A stretch of DNA of 64,000 bases from an uncultured Saprospiraceae bacterium. Lineage in GTDB: Bacteria > Bacteroidota > Bacteroidia > Chitinophagales > Saprospiraceae. A model generated the notes under the pieces. That model searched no databases and was not told the origin of the DNA. It saw nothing but the letters and a program-made list of their open reading frames with translations. Position 1 is the first letter of the stretch. Every line of letters starts with the position of its first letter. The stretch covers positions 1 to 64,000 of the forward strand of contig CAKZTD010000239.1 of the NCBI GenBank assembly GCA_937921595.1, written 5' to 3'. Shown here piece after piece: positions 50,069 through 57,747 of the stretch. The translations under genes and the position numbers were made by a program.

Positions 50069-51592
50069 ATGGAAAAGCAAAATATACTTGTCTATTTGTT
50101 TTCAGGCTTACTACTTGTCTTAATGATCTCGGCGTGTAATAAGTTTGATGAACTCGATAACTTAGAAGTTGTCAATTATGATGCAGAATTTGCGATTCCT
50201 CTTTTCCAAGGAAAGGCGTCGTTTCAGGATGTCTTAGAAAATTTCGACGAGGAAACTTTCATCACCATCTTACCTGATGGATTGATTCAGCTGAATTATA
50301 AAGGAAACGTTGTTGCAACTTCCAGTGCAGATATTTTTGGCAACCTACCCGCGTGGCCATTTCCGGTATTCGATACCCTTGTTGGTCTTGAGTTTAATAG
50401 TACTGAAAACTTAGATGTCGATTTAGCTATTTTAAAATCTGGACTTTTAGATTGGGGATTTCAAACGGAACATGGAGAACCACTAACGGTTACTGTATCT
50501 ATTCCTAATGCAACAAAAGATGGAGAAATATTTCAGCGAAGTAGGAATATTTCAGCAGGAGTTTTAATACATGTTGAGCCACCAATTGACATTACAGGAT
50601 ACCAAATTACACCAACTAATGATAGTGTTTTTGTAAGATATCAAGCCTTTCGACCTAATGTAGGTTATGCGGATACCTTGACTAATTTCTTTATTCGATT
50701 TACTGAATTCGAAGCATCTTATGTTGAGGGATATTTAGGAACTGATTTATATGAACTTCCAAGAGATACAATTGAGATTGAATTCTTTGAAAACTGGAAA
50801 AGAGGAGATGTTTACTTTACAGAACCCAAAATAAAGATAGGGGTTGAAAATGCTTTTGGTTTTCCAGTAAGATCTAAAACTAATATTCTTTCTATTATAA
50901 CGATCAACGGAGATTCAATTGGTTTAGAAAGCCCTTTTATTCAGGATGGAATTGACTTTGCTTATCCAAGTTTGGATGAGATTGGTGAGGTAAAAACGAC
51001 TAATTTTTTCTTTGATAATGACAATTCAAATATAGCAGAGATTATTGGTGCAGGGCCGGTTTCTGTAGACTACGACATGGATGCAATTCCTAACCCAGAT
51101 CAAGATACAGCGATTCGTGGCTTCCTTACGGACTCTAGTTATTTTAGGGTTCAAGTGGAAGTAGAATTGCCAATGTATGGTACGGCTGAAGGTTTCGAAG
51201 CTAGAGATACGTTTAGTATTGATCTTGGTGATCAAGATAAAGTAGATTATGTAGAGTTTAAATTAATCACCGATAATGGAATCCCTGTGGAAGTTGGAAT
51301 ACAGGCCTATTTTGCTAATGAAGCTGGTGTTATATTAGATTCCTTGTTTGCTCCAGCTCAAGCTGTTTTTGATGCTGCTCCGGTTGATGGAGAGGGCGAG
51401 GTGACCAGCCGTGTTGAAAAAACATCTTTTATAACTTTCGATAGCGAACGTTTTGAAAATATAAAATCCGCCAAAAATGTTTTTCTCAATGCTTCTTTTT
51501 CTTCCACTAATAATGGAACAGAAGAGGTGAAAATCTATTCTGATCAGGATGTAGAGTTTAGAATGGGTATGAAAATTGGTATTAAGGAGTAA
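50069..51592 (+). CDS. Lipoprotein of unknown function
   Basis: A 507-residue lipoprotein: signal peptide with lipobox MISAC (Cys23), followed by a long beta-rich mature part without recognisable motifs (NYDAEFAIPLFQGKASFQDVLENF near 35-58; IEIEFFENWKRGDVYFTEPKIKIGVEN near 230-255). Composition is acidic and Asp/Phe/Ile-rich. It probably sits on the outer membrane. It is transcribed with the next gene (122 bp apart), an outer-membrane DUF5723-like protein, a common pairing in Bacteroidota. Confidence 0.72.
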   Translation: MEKQNILVYLFSGLLLVLMISACNKFDELDNLEVVNYDAEFAIPLFQGKASFQDVLENFDEETFITILPDGLIQLNYKGNVVATSSADIFGNLPAWPFPVFDTLVGLEFNSTENLDVDLAILKSGLLDWGFQTEHGEPLTVTVSIPNATKDGEIFQRSRNISAGVLIHVEPPIDITGYQITPTNDSVFVRYQAFRPNVGYADTLTNFFIRFTEFEASYVEGYLGTDLYELPRDTIEIEFFENWKRGDVYFTEPKIKIGVENAFGFPVRSKTNILSIITINGDSIGLESPFIQDGIDFAYPSLDEIGEVKTTNFFFDNDNSNIAEIIGAGPVSVDYDMDAIPNPDQDTAIRGFLTDSSYFRVQVEVELPMYGTAEGFEARDTFSIDLGDQDKVDYVEFKLITDNGIPVEVGIQAYFANEAGVILDSLFAPAQAVFDAAPVDGEGEVTSRVEKTSFITFDSERFENIKSAKNVFLNASFSSTNNGTEEVKIYSDQDVEFRMGMKIGIKE

Positions 51593-51714
51593 GTACGAGA
51601 CACAAAATTATTAAAATATTATTTTGATAATTCTGTATAAGTATTTAAAAATGAGAAAACGGGTATTGTATAACAAGTCGCAATACTTTTCAAAAAAACT
51701 AAATAATATTTGCA

Positions 51715-53034
51715 ATGCTGAAAAAGCTAATCTTTGTTTTTTTCTTTGCCACTTCTGTATGTTCGCTATTCGCACAACAAGAATTAAGTCTACATTTTCT
51801 TAGAAATACTTGGCAGTCTAGTAAGACTAATCCTGCTTTTATAACGGAACATAGAGTCCATTATGGAATGCCAAATTTGTATTTCAATATTTCACATTCT
51901 GGCCCTTCTTATAACGATGTTGTGATCAGTCGAAATGGTGAAAATGTATTAGATATCAGTAGAGTATTAAATTCGCTTTCTGATAATAATCAACTTTTTA
52001 CCAATCTGGAATTGGAAACCATGAGTACTTCTTTTGGAATCAAAAATATTCGCTTTAGTGTGAGTCATGCTTTCAAAATGAATACTTATCTTGATTATTC
52101 AAAAGACATGGTAGAGCTGGCTTGGAATGGAAATTCTCAGTTTATAGGAGAGACCATTCAGATCGGCCCAGACTTTCAAGCTTTCGCATATAATGAATTT
52201 GCTCTTGGAGCAGCTATGAAAATTTTAAACGTTTCTGCTGGAGCCAAATTAAAAATACTAACGGGTATCGGAGATGTTTCGACAAGTCGTACAGATGCAA
52301 GTCTTTATACCGATCCTGATATTTATCAATTAACTTTCAATACCGATTATAAAATCAATACTTCTTCTTTTTTAGCTTATGACGGAAATGGTGATTTTGA
52401 ATTAGATTTTGGGAAGATTACAGCAGAACGATTGTTTTCCAAAAACCTAGGTTTAGCTGTTGATTTAGGAGCTGCTTTCAAATTGGGCAATGTTGAAGTT
52501 GCAGCTAGTGTTGTTGACTTGGGATATATTTCTTGGAAAAAGAATGCTACAAATTATACGAGTCAAGGATCTCATACTTACGAAGGTTTAGATGTTTCTG
52601 ATATCATCAATGATGAATCCATCACTTTCGAAGAAACGATTGATACTTTAGCCGAAGTTTTTAATTTTGATGAGACCTCAGCATCTTATAATACCATGCT
52701 TCCTACAAAGTTATATCTTAGTGGATCTTATGACATTAATAAGATGTTCAAAGTCGGAGGTTTATTTTATACAGAAGTATACCGAGGCAAATTGTTTCCT
52801 GCTTTCGCAGCAAGCGGAACGGTGAAGCTTGGTAAGATCGCGTCACTTGGAATGGTATATTCTATTAGAAATCAAACCTACGATAATGTAGGATTGAATG
52901 CAACAATCAAGTTAGGTCCTGTGCAAATATTTGCGGTAACTGATAATGTTATTGCGGCGTTTAAACCTTATGATAGCAGAAATGTAAATGCAAGAATAGG
53001 TATCAATACCATCTTCAATAAAAAGAAAAAATAA
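51715..53034 (+). CDS. DUF5723-like outer-membrane protein
   Basis: A 439-residue exported protein (signal peptide ending LFAQQ). The N-terminus LHFLRNTWQSSKTNPAFITEHRVHYGMPNLYFN fits the DUF5723 family. Regularly alternating amphipathic strands with aromatic ends run to a C-terminal strand VNARIGINTIF and a Lys-rich tail, consistent with an outer-membrane barrel. No enzymatic motif is visible. It follows the lipoprotein gene and ends at a terminator before a dense repeat region. Confidence 0.78.
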   Translation: MLKKLIFVFFFATSVCSLFAQQELSLHFLRNTWQSSKTNPAFITEHRVHYGMPNLYFNISHSGPSYNDVVISRNGENVLDISRVLNSLSDNNQLFTNLELETMSTSFGIKNIRFSVSHAFKMNTYLDYSKDMVELAWNGNSQFIGETIQIGPDFQAFAYNEFALGAAMKILNVSAGAKLKILTGIGDVSTSRTDASLYTDPDIYQLTFNTDYKINTSSFLAYDGNGDFELDFGKITAERLFSKNLGLAVDLGAAFKLGNVEVAASVVDLGYISWKKNATNYTSQGSHTYEGLDVSDIINDESITFEETIDTLAEVFNFDETSASYNTMLPTKLYLSGSYDINKMFKVGGLFYTEVYRGKLFPAFAASGTVKLGKIASLGMVYSIRNQTYDNVGLNATIKLGPVQIFAVTDNVIAAFKPYDSRNVNARIGINTIFNKKKK

Positions 53035-53056
53035 AATCCAAATAGGATTTACACCA

Positions 53057-53122
53057 TAAAAAAGTCATTGAATATTAGTCATTCCTTTCCGAAGAGAATC
53101 ACTAATATCCAATGACTTTTTC
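53057..53122. terminator. Terminator after the DUF5723-like gene
   Basis: AAAAAAGTCATTGAATATTA pairs with TAATATCCAATGACTTTTTC, separated by a 24-base loop, and is followed by TTTTTC. A strong intrinsic terminator for the plus strand. Confidence 0.85.
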
Positions 53123-53129
53123 AATTTAT

Positions 53130-53171
53130 CCTCACTCCTCACTCCTTACTCCTTACTCCTCACTCCTCACT
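53130..53171. repeat. Six direct 7-bp repeats CCTCACT
   Basis: Six tandem copies (CCTCACT, CCTCACT, CCTTACT, CCTTACT, CCTCACT, CCTCACT). Unlike the other arms the period is 7, and no inverted partner was found. It runs into the hairpin array that follows. Confidence 0.85.
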
Positions 53172-53291
53172 ATTCCGAAGGAATCTATCCCTTCAAACGA
53201 GCGCAGCAAGTTTGAACAACCACTATCGCCGCAGGCGATCTATCCCTATCCCGATTTATCGGGATCTATCCCTATCCCGACTTATCGAAAT
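53172..53291. repeat. Array of small hairpins separated by CTATCCC
   Basis: Five short inverted repeats follow one another: ATTCC-GAA-GGAAT (53172-53184), TTCAAAC/GTTTGAA (53192-53216), ATCGCC-GCA-GGCGAT (53225-53239), CCCGAT-TT-ATCGGG (53250-53263) and CCCGA-CTTA-TCG (53276-53287). They are separated by copies of ATCTATCCC or CTATCCC. It ends against the stop codon of the metal-transport ATPase gene, and a related CCCGACTTAT motif continues into that gene's last codons. Confidence 0.75.
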
Positions 53292-54035
53292 CTATTCCTC
53301 CATCATACCCGACTTATGCAATATCGGCAACTGGCCTCCATACGCCTTCGCAATGTTTTCCTGAGTGAAAGTAGTTTTCGTATCCCCATGAGAAATCAAT
53401 CGCTGGTTAAGCAATATGACTTTATCAAAATAACGGTCAACACTAGAAAGATCATGATGGACTACTAATAAAGTTTTTCCTTCTTCTGCCAATTTTTTTA
53501 AAATCTGAATAATCTTTTCTTCTGTAGTCATATCCACTCCAACAAAAGGCTCATCAAAAAGAAATATATCTGCCTTCTGACAAAGTGCTCTAGCTAAGAA
53601 CACTCTTTGTTGTTGGCCACCTGAAAGCTCTCCAATTTGACGGTCCTTAAAATGAGTCATTCCAGTTTCTTCTAATGCATACATTGCAATCTCTTTATCC
53701 TCTTTATTGATTCGACTAAAAACTTTCTTGTGTGGATACCGACCCATTAAGACAATATCGAAAACTGTGGCAGGGAAATTCCAATCCACATCATTTTTTT
53801 GAGGAACATAAACGACCTCTTTTCTTTGCTTCTTGATATCACCTCCATTAACTAGAATGCTTCCAGTATTAATATCAATCAGCCCAAGAATCGATTTAAA
53901 CAAAGTAGATTTTCCAGCTCCATTAGGACCAATCACACCGTGAATTTTTCCAGCATCAATGTTCAAAAAGATGTTGGTCAAAACACGTTTCTTCTCATAA
54001 GAAACTGACAATCCTTTAATTTCTATTGAGTACAT
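53292..54035 (-). CDS. Metal ABC transporter ATP-binding protein
   Basis: A 247-residue ABC ATPase of the zinc/manganese (ZnuC/MntB/TroB) branch. Walker A GPNGAGKSTLFK (about 37-48), Q-loop VPQKNDVDWNFPATVFDI near 82-100, signature ELSGGQQQRVFLARAL near 145-160, Walker B IFLFDEPFVGVD near 167-178, H-loop VVHHD near 202. It follows the binding protein gene by 118 bp in the same direction. The usual third component, a membrane permease, is not encoded next; instead a hairpin array follows, and the last residues (ILHKSGMMEE) are encoded by sequence similar to that array. Confidence 0.9.
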   Translation of the reverse strand: MYSIEIKGLSVSYEKKRVLTNIFLNIDAGKIHGVIGPNGAGKSTLFKSILGLIDINTGSILVNGGDIKKQRKEVVYVPQKNDVDWNFPATVFDIVLMGRYPHKKVFSRINKEDKEIAMYALEETGMTHFKDRQIGELSGGQQQRVFLARALCQKADIFLFDEPFVGVDMTTEEKIIQILKKLAEEGKTLLVVHHDLSSVDRYFDKVILLNQRLISHGDTKTTFTQENIAKAYGGQLPILHKSGMMEE

Positions 54036-54153
54036 AATTCATTTTTTAGTGTTAAAGGGCTCTTTCAAGTTTAAATCGACGTAGGAGGTTGTAACTTGGA
54101 AGTTGAGTATAAAGGCAAGTTTGTAACTTGCCAAAGAGGCATTTTTAGAATTT

Positions 54154-55149
54154 CTAATTATCCAGTTTTCGAACAACAATATAGAATCCACCAACAAATA
54201 AAAGTCCAATCAAAGCATAAAGCCAGTAAGTACTTACTGGAGTTTTTTGCTGTTCTGTGACTGCTAGATTTTCCATGAGTAATCCTCGAACAATGGTATC
54301 CGTATTATGCTTCAACATATCGATATAAGTTGGGGCATCACTATCTTTATCTCCAATAGAATCGGCAAATAATTCACCACCGATTGCAACATTATTATCG
54401 CTTGCAACTTGCTTCAGTAGTTTTGGGTTAATGGTGCTTTCGATAAAAACAGCAGGAACCTTACTTGATTGAATTATTTTATTGAGTCGACTGATATCTG
54501 AGGTACGAACTTCAGCATCGGTTGAAACGCCCATGATGGCTTCAAGTTGAATTCCGTAATGCCGGCCATAATATTGAAAGGCATCATGGGAGGTAATTAA
54601 AATTCTTTTATCCTTAGGAATAGTTTTTATTTTATTAAAAATGTATTGATCTAGCTCTTGTAATTGTAAAAGATAGGACGCGTAGTTTTTTTCAAAAGAC
54701 TCCCGATGTTCCGGAGCCAACTGAACGAAAGCATCCTTGATGTTTTTAATATAAACGTAAGCATTACTCACGTCCATCCAAGCATGTGGATCGGTTGCAT
54801 TTTGGTAGGTTAAACTAGTGATAGGTTTAATGCCTTCAGTTACTAAAACGCTTCTTGCTTTTGTACCTGAGTTTTCAATTAACTCGTTGAGCCAGCCTTC
54901 GAAAGTTAAGCCATTTTTTAAAATCAAATCAGCTCTGGCAACCATTTTAGCATCTGTAGGATTTGGGTCATAAAGATGTGGATCACCTCCAATAGGAACG
55001 ATGCATTGAATATCTAAATGATCACCTCCAATGTTTTTTGCCATATCCATAATCATGGATGCAGTTGCTAATACTTTTGGTTTTTCTTGACTATACCCAG
55101 GAATCGAAAAAAATAAAAATGGGATGATTAATAAAAAAAGTCTCTTCAT
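54154..55149 (-). CDS. TroA/ZnuA-like metal-binding protein with C-terminal membrane anchor
   Basis: A 331-residue substrate-binding protein of the cluster A-I metal family. Signal peptide MKRLFLLIIPFLFFSIPGYSQ, then the two-lobed fold with metal ligands at H58 (GGDPHLYDP), H122 (TDPHAWMD), H188 (TSHDAFQYY) and D263 (FADSIGD), the same set as TroA (three His plus one Asp) rather than the His2-Glu-Asp set of Mn-specific MntC/PsaA. Unusually, a transmembrane helix lies at the C-terminus (about 310-327, LYALIGLLFVGGFYIVV) with basic RKLDN after it, so the protein is probably anchored to the inner membrane at that end rather than as a lipoprotein. One base follows the regulator stop codon. Confidence 0.88.
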   Translation of the reverse strand: MKRLFLLIIPFLFFSIPGYSQEKPKVLATASMIMDMAKNIGGDHLDIQCIVPIGGDPHLYDPNPTDAKMVARADLILKNGLTFEGWLNELIENSGTKARSVLVTEGIKPITSLTYQNATDPHAWMDVSNAYVYIKNIKDAFVQLAPEHRESFEKNYASYLLQLQELDQYIFNKIKTIPKDKRILITSHDAFQYYGRHYGIQLEAIMGVSTDAEVRTSDISRLNKIIQSSKVPAVFIESTINPKLLKQVASDNNVAIGGELFADSIGDKDSDAPTYIDMLKHNTDTIVRGLLMENLAVTEQQKTPVSTYWLYALIGLLFVGGFYIVVRKLDN

Positions 55150-55150
55150 G

Positions 55151-55810
55151 CTAAGATTTTTGAACTAGAATATTATGACTCACTTTGTAAGATAAAATAT
55201 GAGTATTGGAATTATTTAAAACTGCTTTTGTAGATTTATCGTAATCGAAATGCTCGATAATTTTAATGGTCGATCCCAAAGAAATTCCAATTTTATCGAG
55301 ATACTGTAAAAAAGGAGAAGAGGATTCCTGAACCCCAACAACGGTTCCCGTTTCTTCGACACTTAATTCTGATAAAGGAAAAGAATGACGGAAAGTGAAT
55401 TTACCTTCTGCGTCAGGGATAGGATCTCCGTGTGGATCAAACTTAGGATGATCAAGGAAATTGTCGAGGCGATTGATTAATTCTTCAGATTGGATATGTT
55501 CCATCTCTTCAGCGATGTCATGAATTTCATCCCAGGCAAAATTTAATTTATCAACTAAGAATACTTCCCACAACCGATGTTTTCTGATAAGAGAAGTCGC
55601 AACTTTATTTCCTTTGGATGTTAAAGTGACGCCTTTGTATTTTTCGTAATTGATATATTTCTTTTCAGAAAGTCGTTTCAACATATCTGTTACAGAAGCA
55701 GCGCTAGTACTCATTTTTTTAGAGATACCATTAGTACTTGCTGAAGGTTTTCCTTTTTCAATAAGTTTGAAAATGGCTTTAAGGTAATTTTCTTCCGTAT
55801 GAGAAATCAT
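55151..55810 (-). CDS. DtxR/MntR-family metal-dependent repressor
   Basis: A 219-residue regulator of the DtxR family. The N-terminal winged helix contains ISHTEENYLKAIFKL and STSAASVTDMLKRLSEKKYINYEKYKG, followed by the dimerisation/metal domain with HRLWEVFLVDKLNFAWDEIHDIAEEMEH (His and Glu ligands) and SEELINRLDNFLDHPKFDPHGDPIP. The C-terminal 70 residues form an SH3/FeoA-like domain. ATG 55810 gives the family N-terminus; an ATG at 55855 would add 15 residues and place the start 9 nt after the -7 box. First gene of the metal-uptake operon, with a perfect 24-bp palindrome at its promoter, so it is probably autoregulatory. Confidence 0.92.
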   Translation of the reverse strand: MISHTEENYLKAIFKLIEKGKPSASTNGISKKMSTSAASVTDMLKRLSEKKYINYEKYKGVTLTSKGNKVATSLIRKHRLWEVFLVDKLNFAWDEIHDIAEEMEHIQSEELINRLDNFLDHPKFDPHGDPIPDAEGKFTFRHSFPLSELSVEETGTVVGVQESSSPFLQYLDKIGISLGSTIKIIEHFDYDKSTKAVLNNSNTHILSYKVSHNILVQKS

Positions 55811-55864
55811 GTAGGTTCGCTGTTTGTTAAAAGCATAAACTACTTTTTGTAGCATAGCTTAAAA

Positions 55865-55872
55865 CAAAGATA
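55865..55872 (-). promoter_or_regulatory. -7 box (TATCTTTG) of the metal-uptake operon
   Basis: On the minus strand TATCTTTG matches TAnnTTTG and lies directly downstream of the operator palindrome, so repressor bound there would block the promoter. The leader to ATG 55810 would be about 50 nt. Confidence 0.72.
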
Positions 55873-55874
55873 GT

Positions 55875-55898
55875 AATTTTTAGACTAGTCTAAAAATT
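55875..55898. promoter_or_regulatory. 24-bp palindromic DtxR/MntR-type operator
   Basis: AATTTTTAGACT followed by AGTCTAAAAATT is perfectly self-complementary. It sits between the expected -33 region and the -7 box of the regulator gene, the usual place for autorepression, and its TTTAGACT half-sites resemble known DtxR/MntR-family boxes. Metal specificity is not decided by sequence. Confidence 0.8.
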
Positions 55899-55955
55899 TT
55901 ATTTTGCTCACAGAAAAAATAATGCTTTTAATCACTCACTCTGCACTTCTGAGTA

Positions 55956-56312
55956 TTAGAGATCCCAAAATCGTCGAGGTCGGTTATATACAATTTTAGT
56001 TTCCTTAGCTGTTTGTAAGAAATACCAAATCAATACACCTGCCACAGGAAGGTAAGCGTAAAGTCCAATAAGTTTGATCCAGATAGGAAGGCTGATCAGT
56101 AAAACAATCATTGTTTTTAAAAAATGAATCTTCTTAATATGTTGATAAACCATTAGTAAATGTATAGCACTGACTACTTGCCATATGCCCAAAAATAATA
56201 GTAAAGTGTTCGTCCATTTCAAGCCACTTTCAAAAAGAGCAAGCAAAATAATCGCTGCGATTAAAATCACCTGTCCTAAGAGATCCACTTTCATTCTTGA
56301 TAAACTAATCAT
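55956..56312 (-). CDS. Small three-helix membrane protein, paralogue of its neighbour
   Basis: A 118-residue protein with about four hydrophobic segments (roughly 12-28, 33-55, 62-78, 84-105). LLLFLGIWQVVSAIHLLMVY resembles VIGIWQVISAFVLTL in the neighbouring 148-residue protein, so the two are probably duplicates. It is the downstream member of the pair (22-bp gap). No functional motif recognised. Confidence 0.65.
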   Translation of the reverse strand: MISLSRMKVDLLGQVILIAAIILLALFESGLKWTNTLLLFLGIWQVVSAIHLLMVYQHIKKIHFLKTMIVLLISLPIWIKLIGLYAYLPVAGVLIWYFLQTAKETKIVYNRPRRFWDL

Positions 56313-56334
56313 ACTTTTATTTTTGAATAAATCA

Positions 56335-56781
56335 TTAATATAACTCTTCGCTATCCAATATATCTTCCATTTCTATTTTTAAATCTTCATTCTGACTTGG
56401 ATTTAAAATGGCTTCATTATAATGAATTTGAGTAATTACATAATACCAAATTGCAAAGACCATTGGGACAATGACCAAGCCTACTATGAATAGGAATACA
56501 CTTTCTGGTATTGCTCGGTTTGAAACCAACGCAACTCCGCAAGCTAAGAGAATAAAAAAAGAAACAACAGCTAGAAGGTAAGTTACTCTTCTCTTGTTTC
56601 CTGAAAGAGTAAGAACAAAGGCGCTAATCACTTGCCATATTCCAATTACGATTTGCATCAAAAGAGCAAGAAATAAAAAACTGTGAACAATCATACCTAA
56701 AAGTCCAACTGTAAAATAAACTCCTAGAATGATGCGCTGTACAATTAGATCTACTTTTAAAAATCGAATGCCTGCATTCAT
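56335..56781 (-). CDS. Four-helix membrane protein, paralogue of its neighbour
   Basis: A 148-residue protein with about four transmembrane segments (8-27, 30-50, 65-85, 95-118). VDLIVQRIILGVYFTVGLLGMIV is followed by LLMQIVIGIWQVISAFVLTLSGNKRR and an acidic tail (MEDILDSEEL). Resembles the adjacent 118-residue protein in the GIWQVxSA stretch. Family unknown. Divergent from the nitroreductase gene. Confidence 0.65.
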   Translation of the reverse strand: MNAGIRFLKVDLIVQRIILGVYFTVGLLGMIVHSFLFLALLMQIVIGIWQVISAFVLTLSGNKRRVTYLLAVVSFFILLACGVALVSNRAIPESVFLFIVGLVIVPMVFAIWYYVITQIHYNEAILNPSQNEDLKIEMEDILDSEELY

Positions 56782-56881
56782 GATATTAGCTTTTGATTCA
56801 AATACAAGATAAGCGAAAAAACATTTACTTTCAATATTTTCTGAAAGTTATGAACTGTTTATTTTTGCAAGACTCATTTTG

Positions 56882-56889
56882 TATATTCG
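56882..56889 (+). promoter_or_regulatory. Putative -7 box of the nitroreductase gene
   Basis: TATATTCG, one base from TAnnTTTG, 29 nt before ATG 56919. A similar TATATTCG lies upstream of the beta-CASP gene near 48237, so this variant may be functional in this genome. Confidence 0.35.
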
Positions 56890-56918
56890 CAGACTACAAG
56901 AATTTAATAAAAGAAACA

Positions 56919-57491
56919 ATGAATATAGATCAATTAAATAACCTCATTCGAAAACGTCGGTCGATCTTCCCTCCAATGTATGATGGAACGGCTATCTCCG
57001 ATGAAACGATTAATACGATTTTAGAAAATGCGAATTGGGCTCCAAATCATAAGCATACGGAACCTTGGAGATTTAAAGTAATGAAGGGAGCATACCTTGA
57101 AAAGCTAAGTAAATTTCAAGGAGATTTTTATAAGACGCACACTCCAGAAGATAAATTTTCTGAAAAAAAATATGAAAAGACGATTAAGAAACCCCTTCAA
57201 TGTGCTTGTGTAATTGCAATATGCATGTATCGAGACCCCGCTCAGAGCATCCCCGAATGGGAAGAAATAGCAGCAGTGTCTTGTGCCGTTCAAAATATGT
57301 GGCTAAGTGCAACGGCACTTGGAATCGGAGCATATTGGAGTTCTCCGAAATCTATCCATGCTGCACAGGATTTATTGGATTTAAAAGATGGAGAGCAATG
57401 TTTGGGCTTTTTCTATATGGGGAATTATAAAGGGGCTGATTTACCAGGGAAACGAAGTCCTTTGGAAACGAAGGTATCCTGGCTAAAGTAA
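56919..57491 (+). CDS. Nitroreductase-family flavoprotein
   Basis: A 190-residue FMN-dependent nitroreductase homologue. The start of the fold is typical: LNNLIRKRRSIFPPMYDG, then ILENANWAPNHKHTEPWRFKVM (about 34-55) with the phosphate-binding pattern of RxS/NHxxxEPWR, and YWSSPKSIHAAQDLLDLKDGEQCLGFFYMGN (about 141-171). Physiological substrate unknown; members reduce nitroaromatics, flavins or quinones with NAD(P)H. ATG 56919 is chosen because upstream in-frame sequence lacks family similarity. Confidence 0.9.
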   Translation: MNIDQLNNLIRKRRSIFPPMYDGTAISDETINTILENANWAPNHKHTEPWRFKVMKGAYLEKLSKFQGDFYKTHTPEDKFSEKKYEKTIKKPLQCACVIAICMYRDPAQSIPEWEEIAAVSCAVQNMWLSATALGIGAYWSSPKSIHAAQDLLDLKDGEQCLGFFYMGNYKGADLPGKRSPLETKVSWLK

Positions 57492-57620
57492 TTAATTTGC
57501 ATGATAAAAATACTGATTTTGTAAAGTATTGATTTTCAGACGGTTTGGCCTTTTTTTATGGTTTTTCTGTAAAGCATCCTTCTCCTCTGAATACTAAAAT
57601 GAAATATCTACCATTCTGAG

Positions 57621-57651
57621 TTGGTCAAAATGCAAAATTCTCGTACTTTTG
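57621..57651 (+). promoter_or_regulatory. Promoter of the pyrophosphatase gene
   Basis: TTGG at 57621-57624 and TACTTTTG at 57644-57651, separated by 19 nt, form the clearest complete Bacteroidota promoter in the window, 97 nt before the start codon. Confidence 0.7.
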
Positions 57652-57747
57652 GCATCCGTAATTATATATTTGCTACATTAGTGGCATTGCAGAATTTAAT
57701 TTCATATAAGAATAACTAATATTTTTTAACAAAACGATAATAATCAA

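Noticed and set aside
53112-53468. A 118-codon plus-strand frame through the repeat region
   Set aside because: It is composed of translated simple repeats and hairpins and continues antisense into the ABC ATPase gene; no protein-like pattern.
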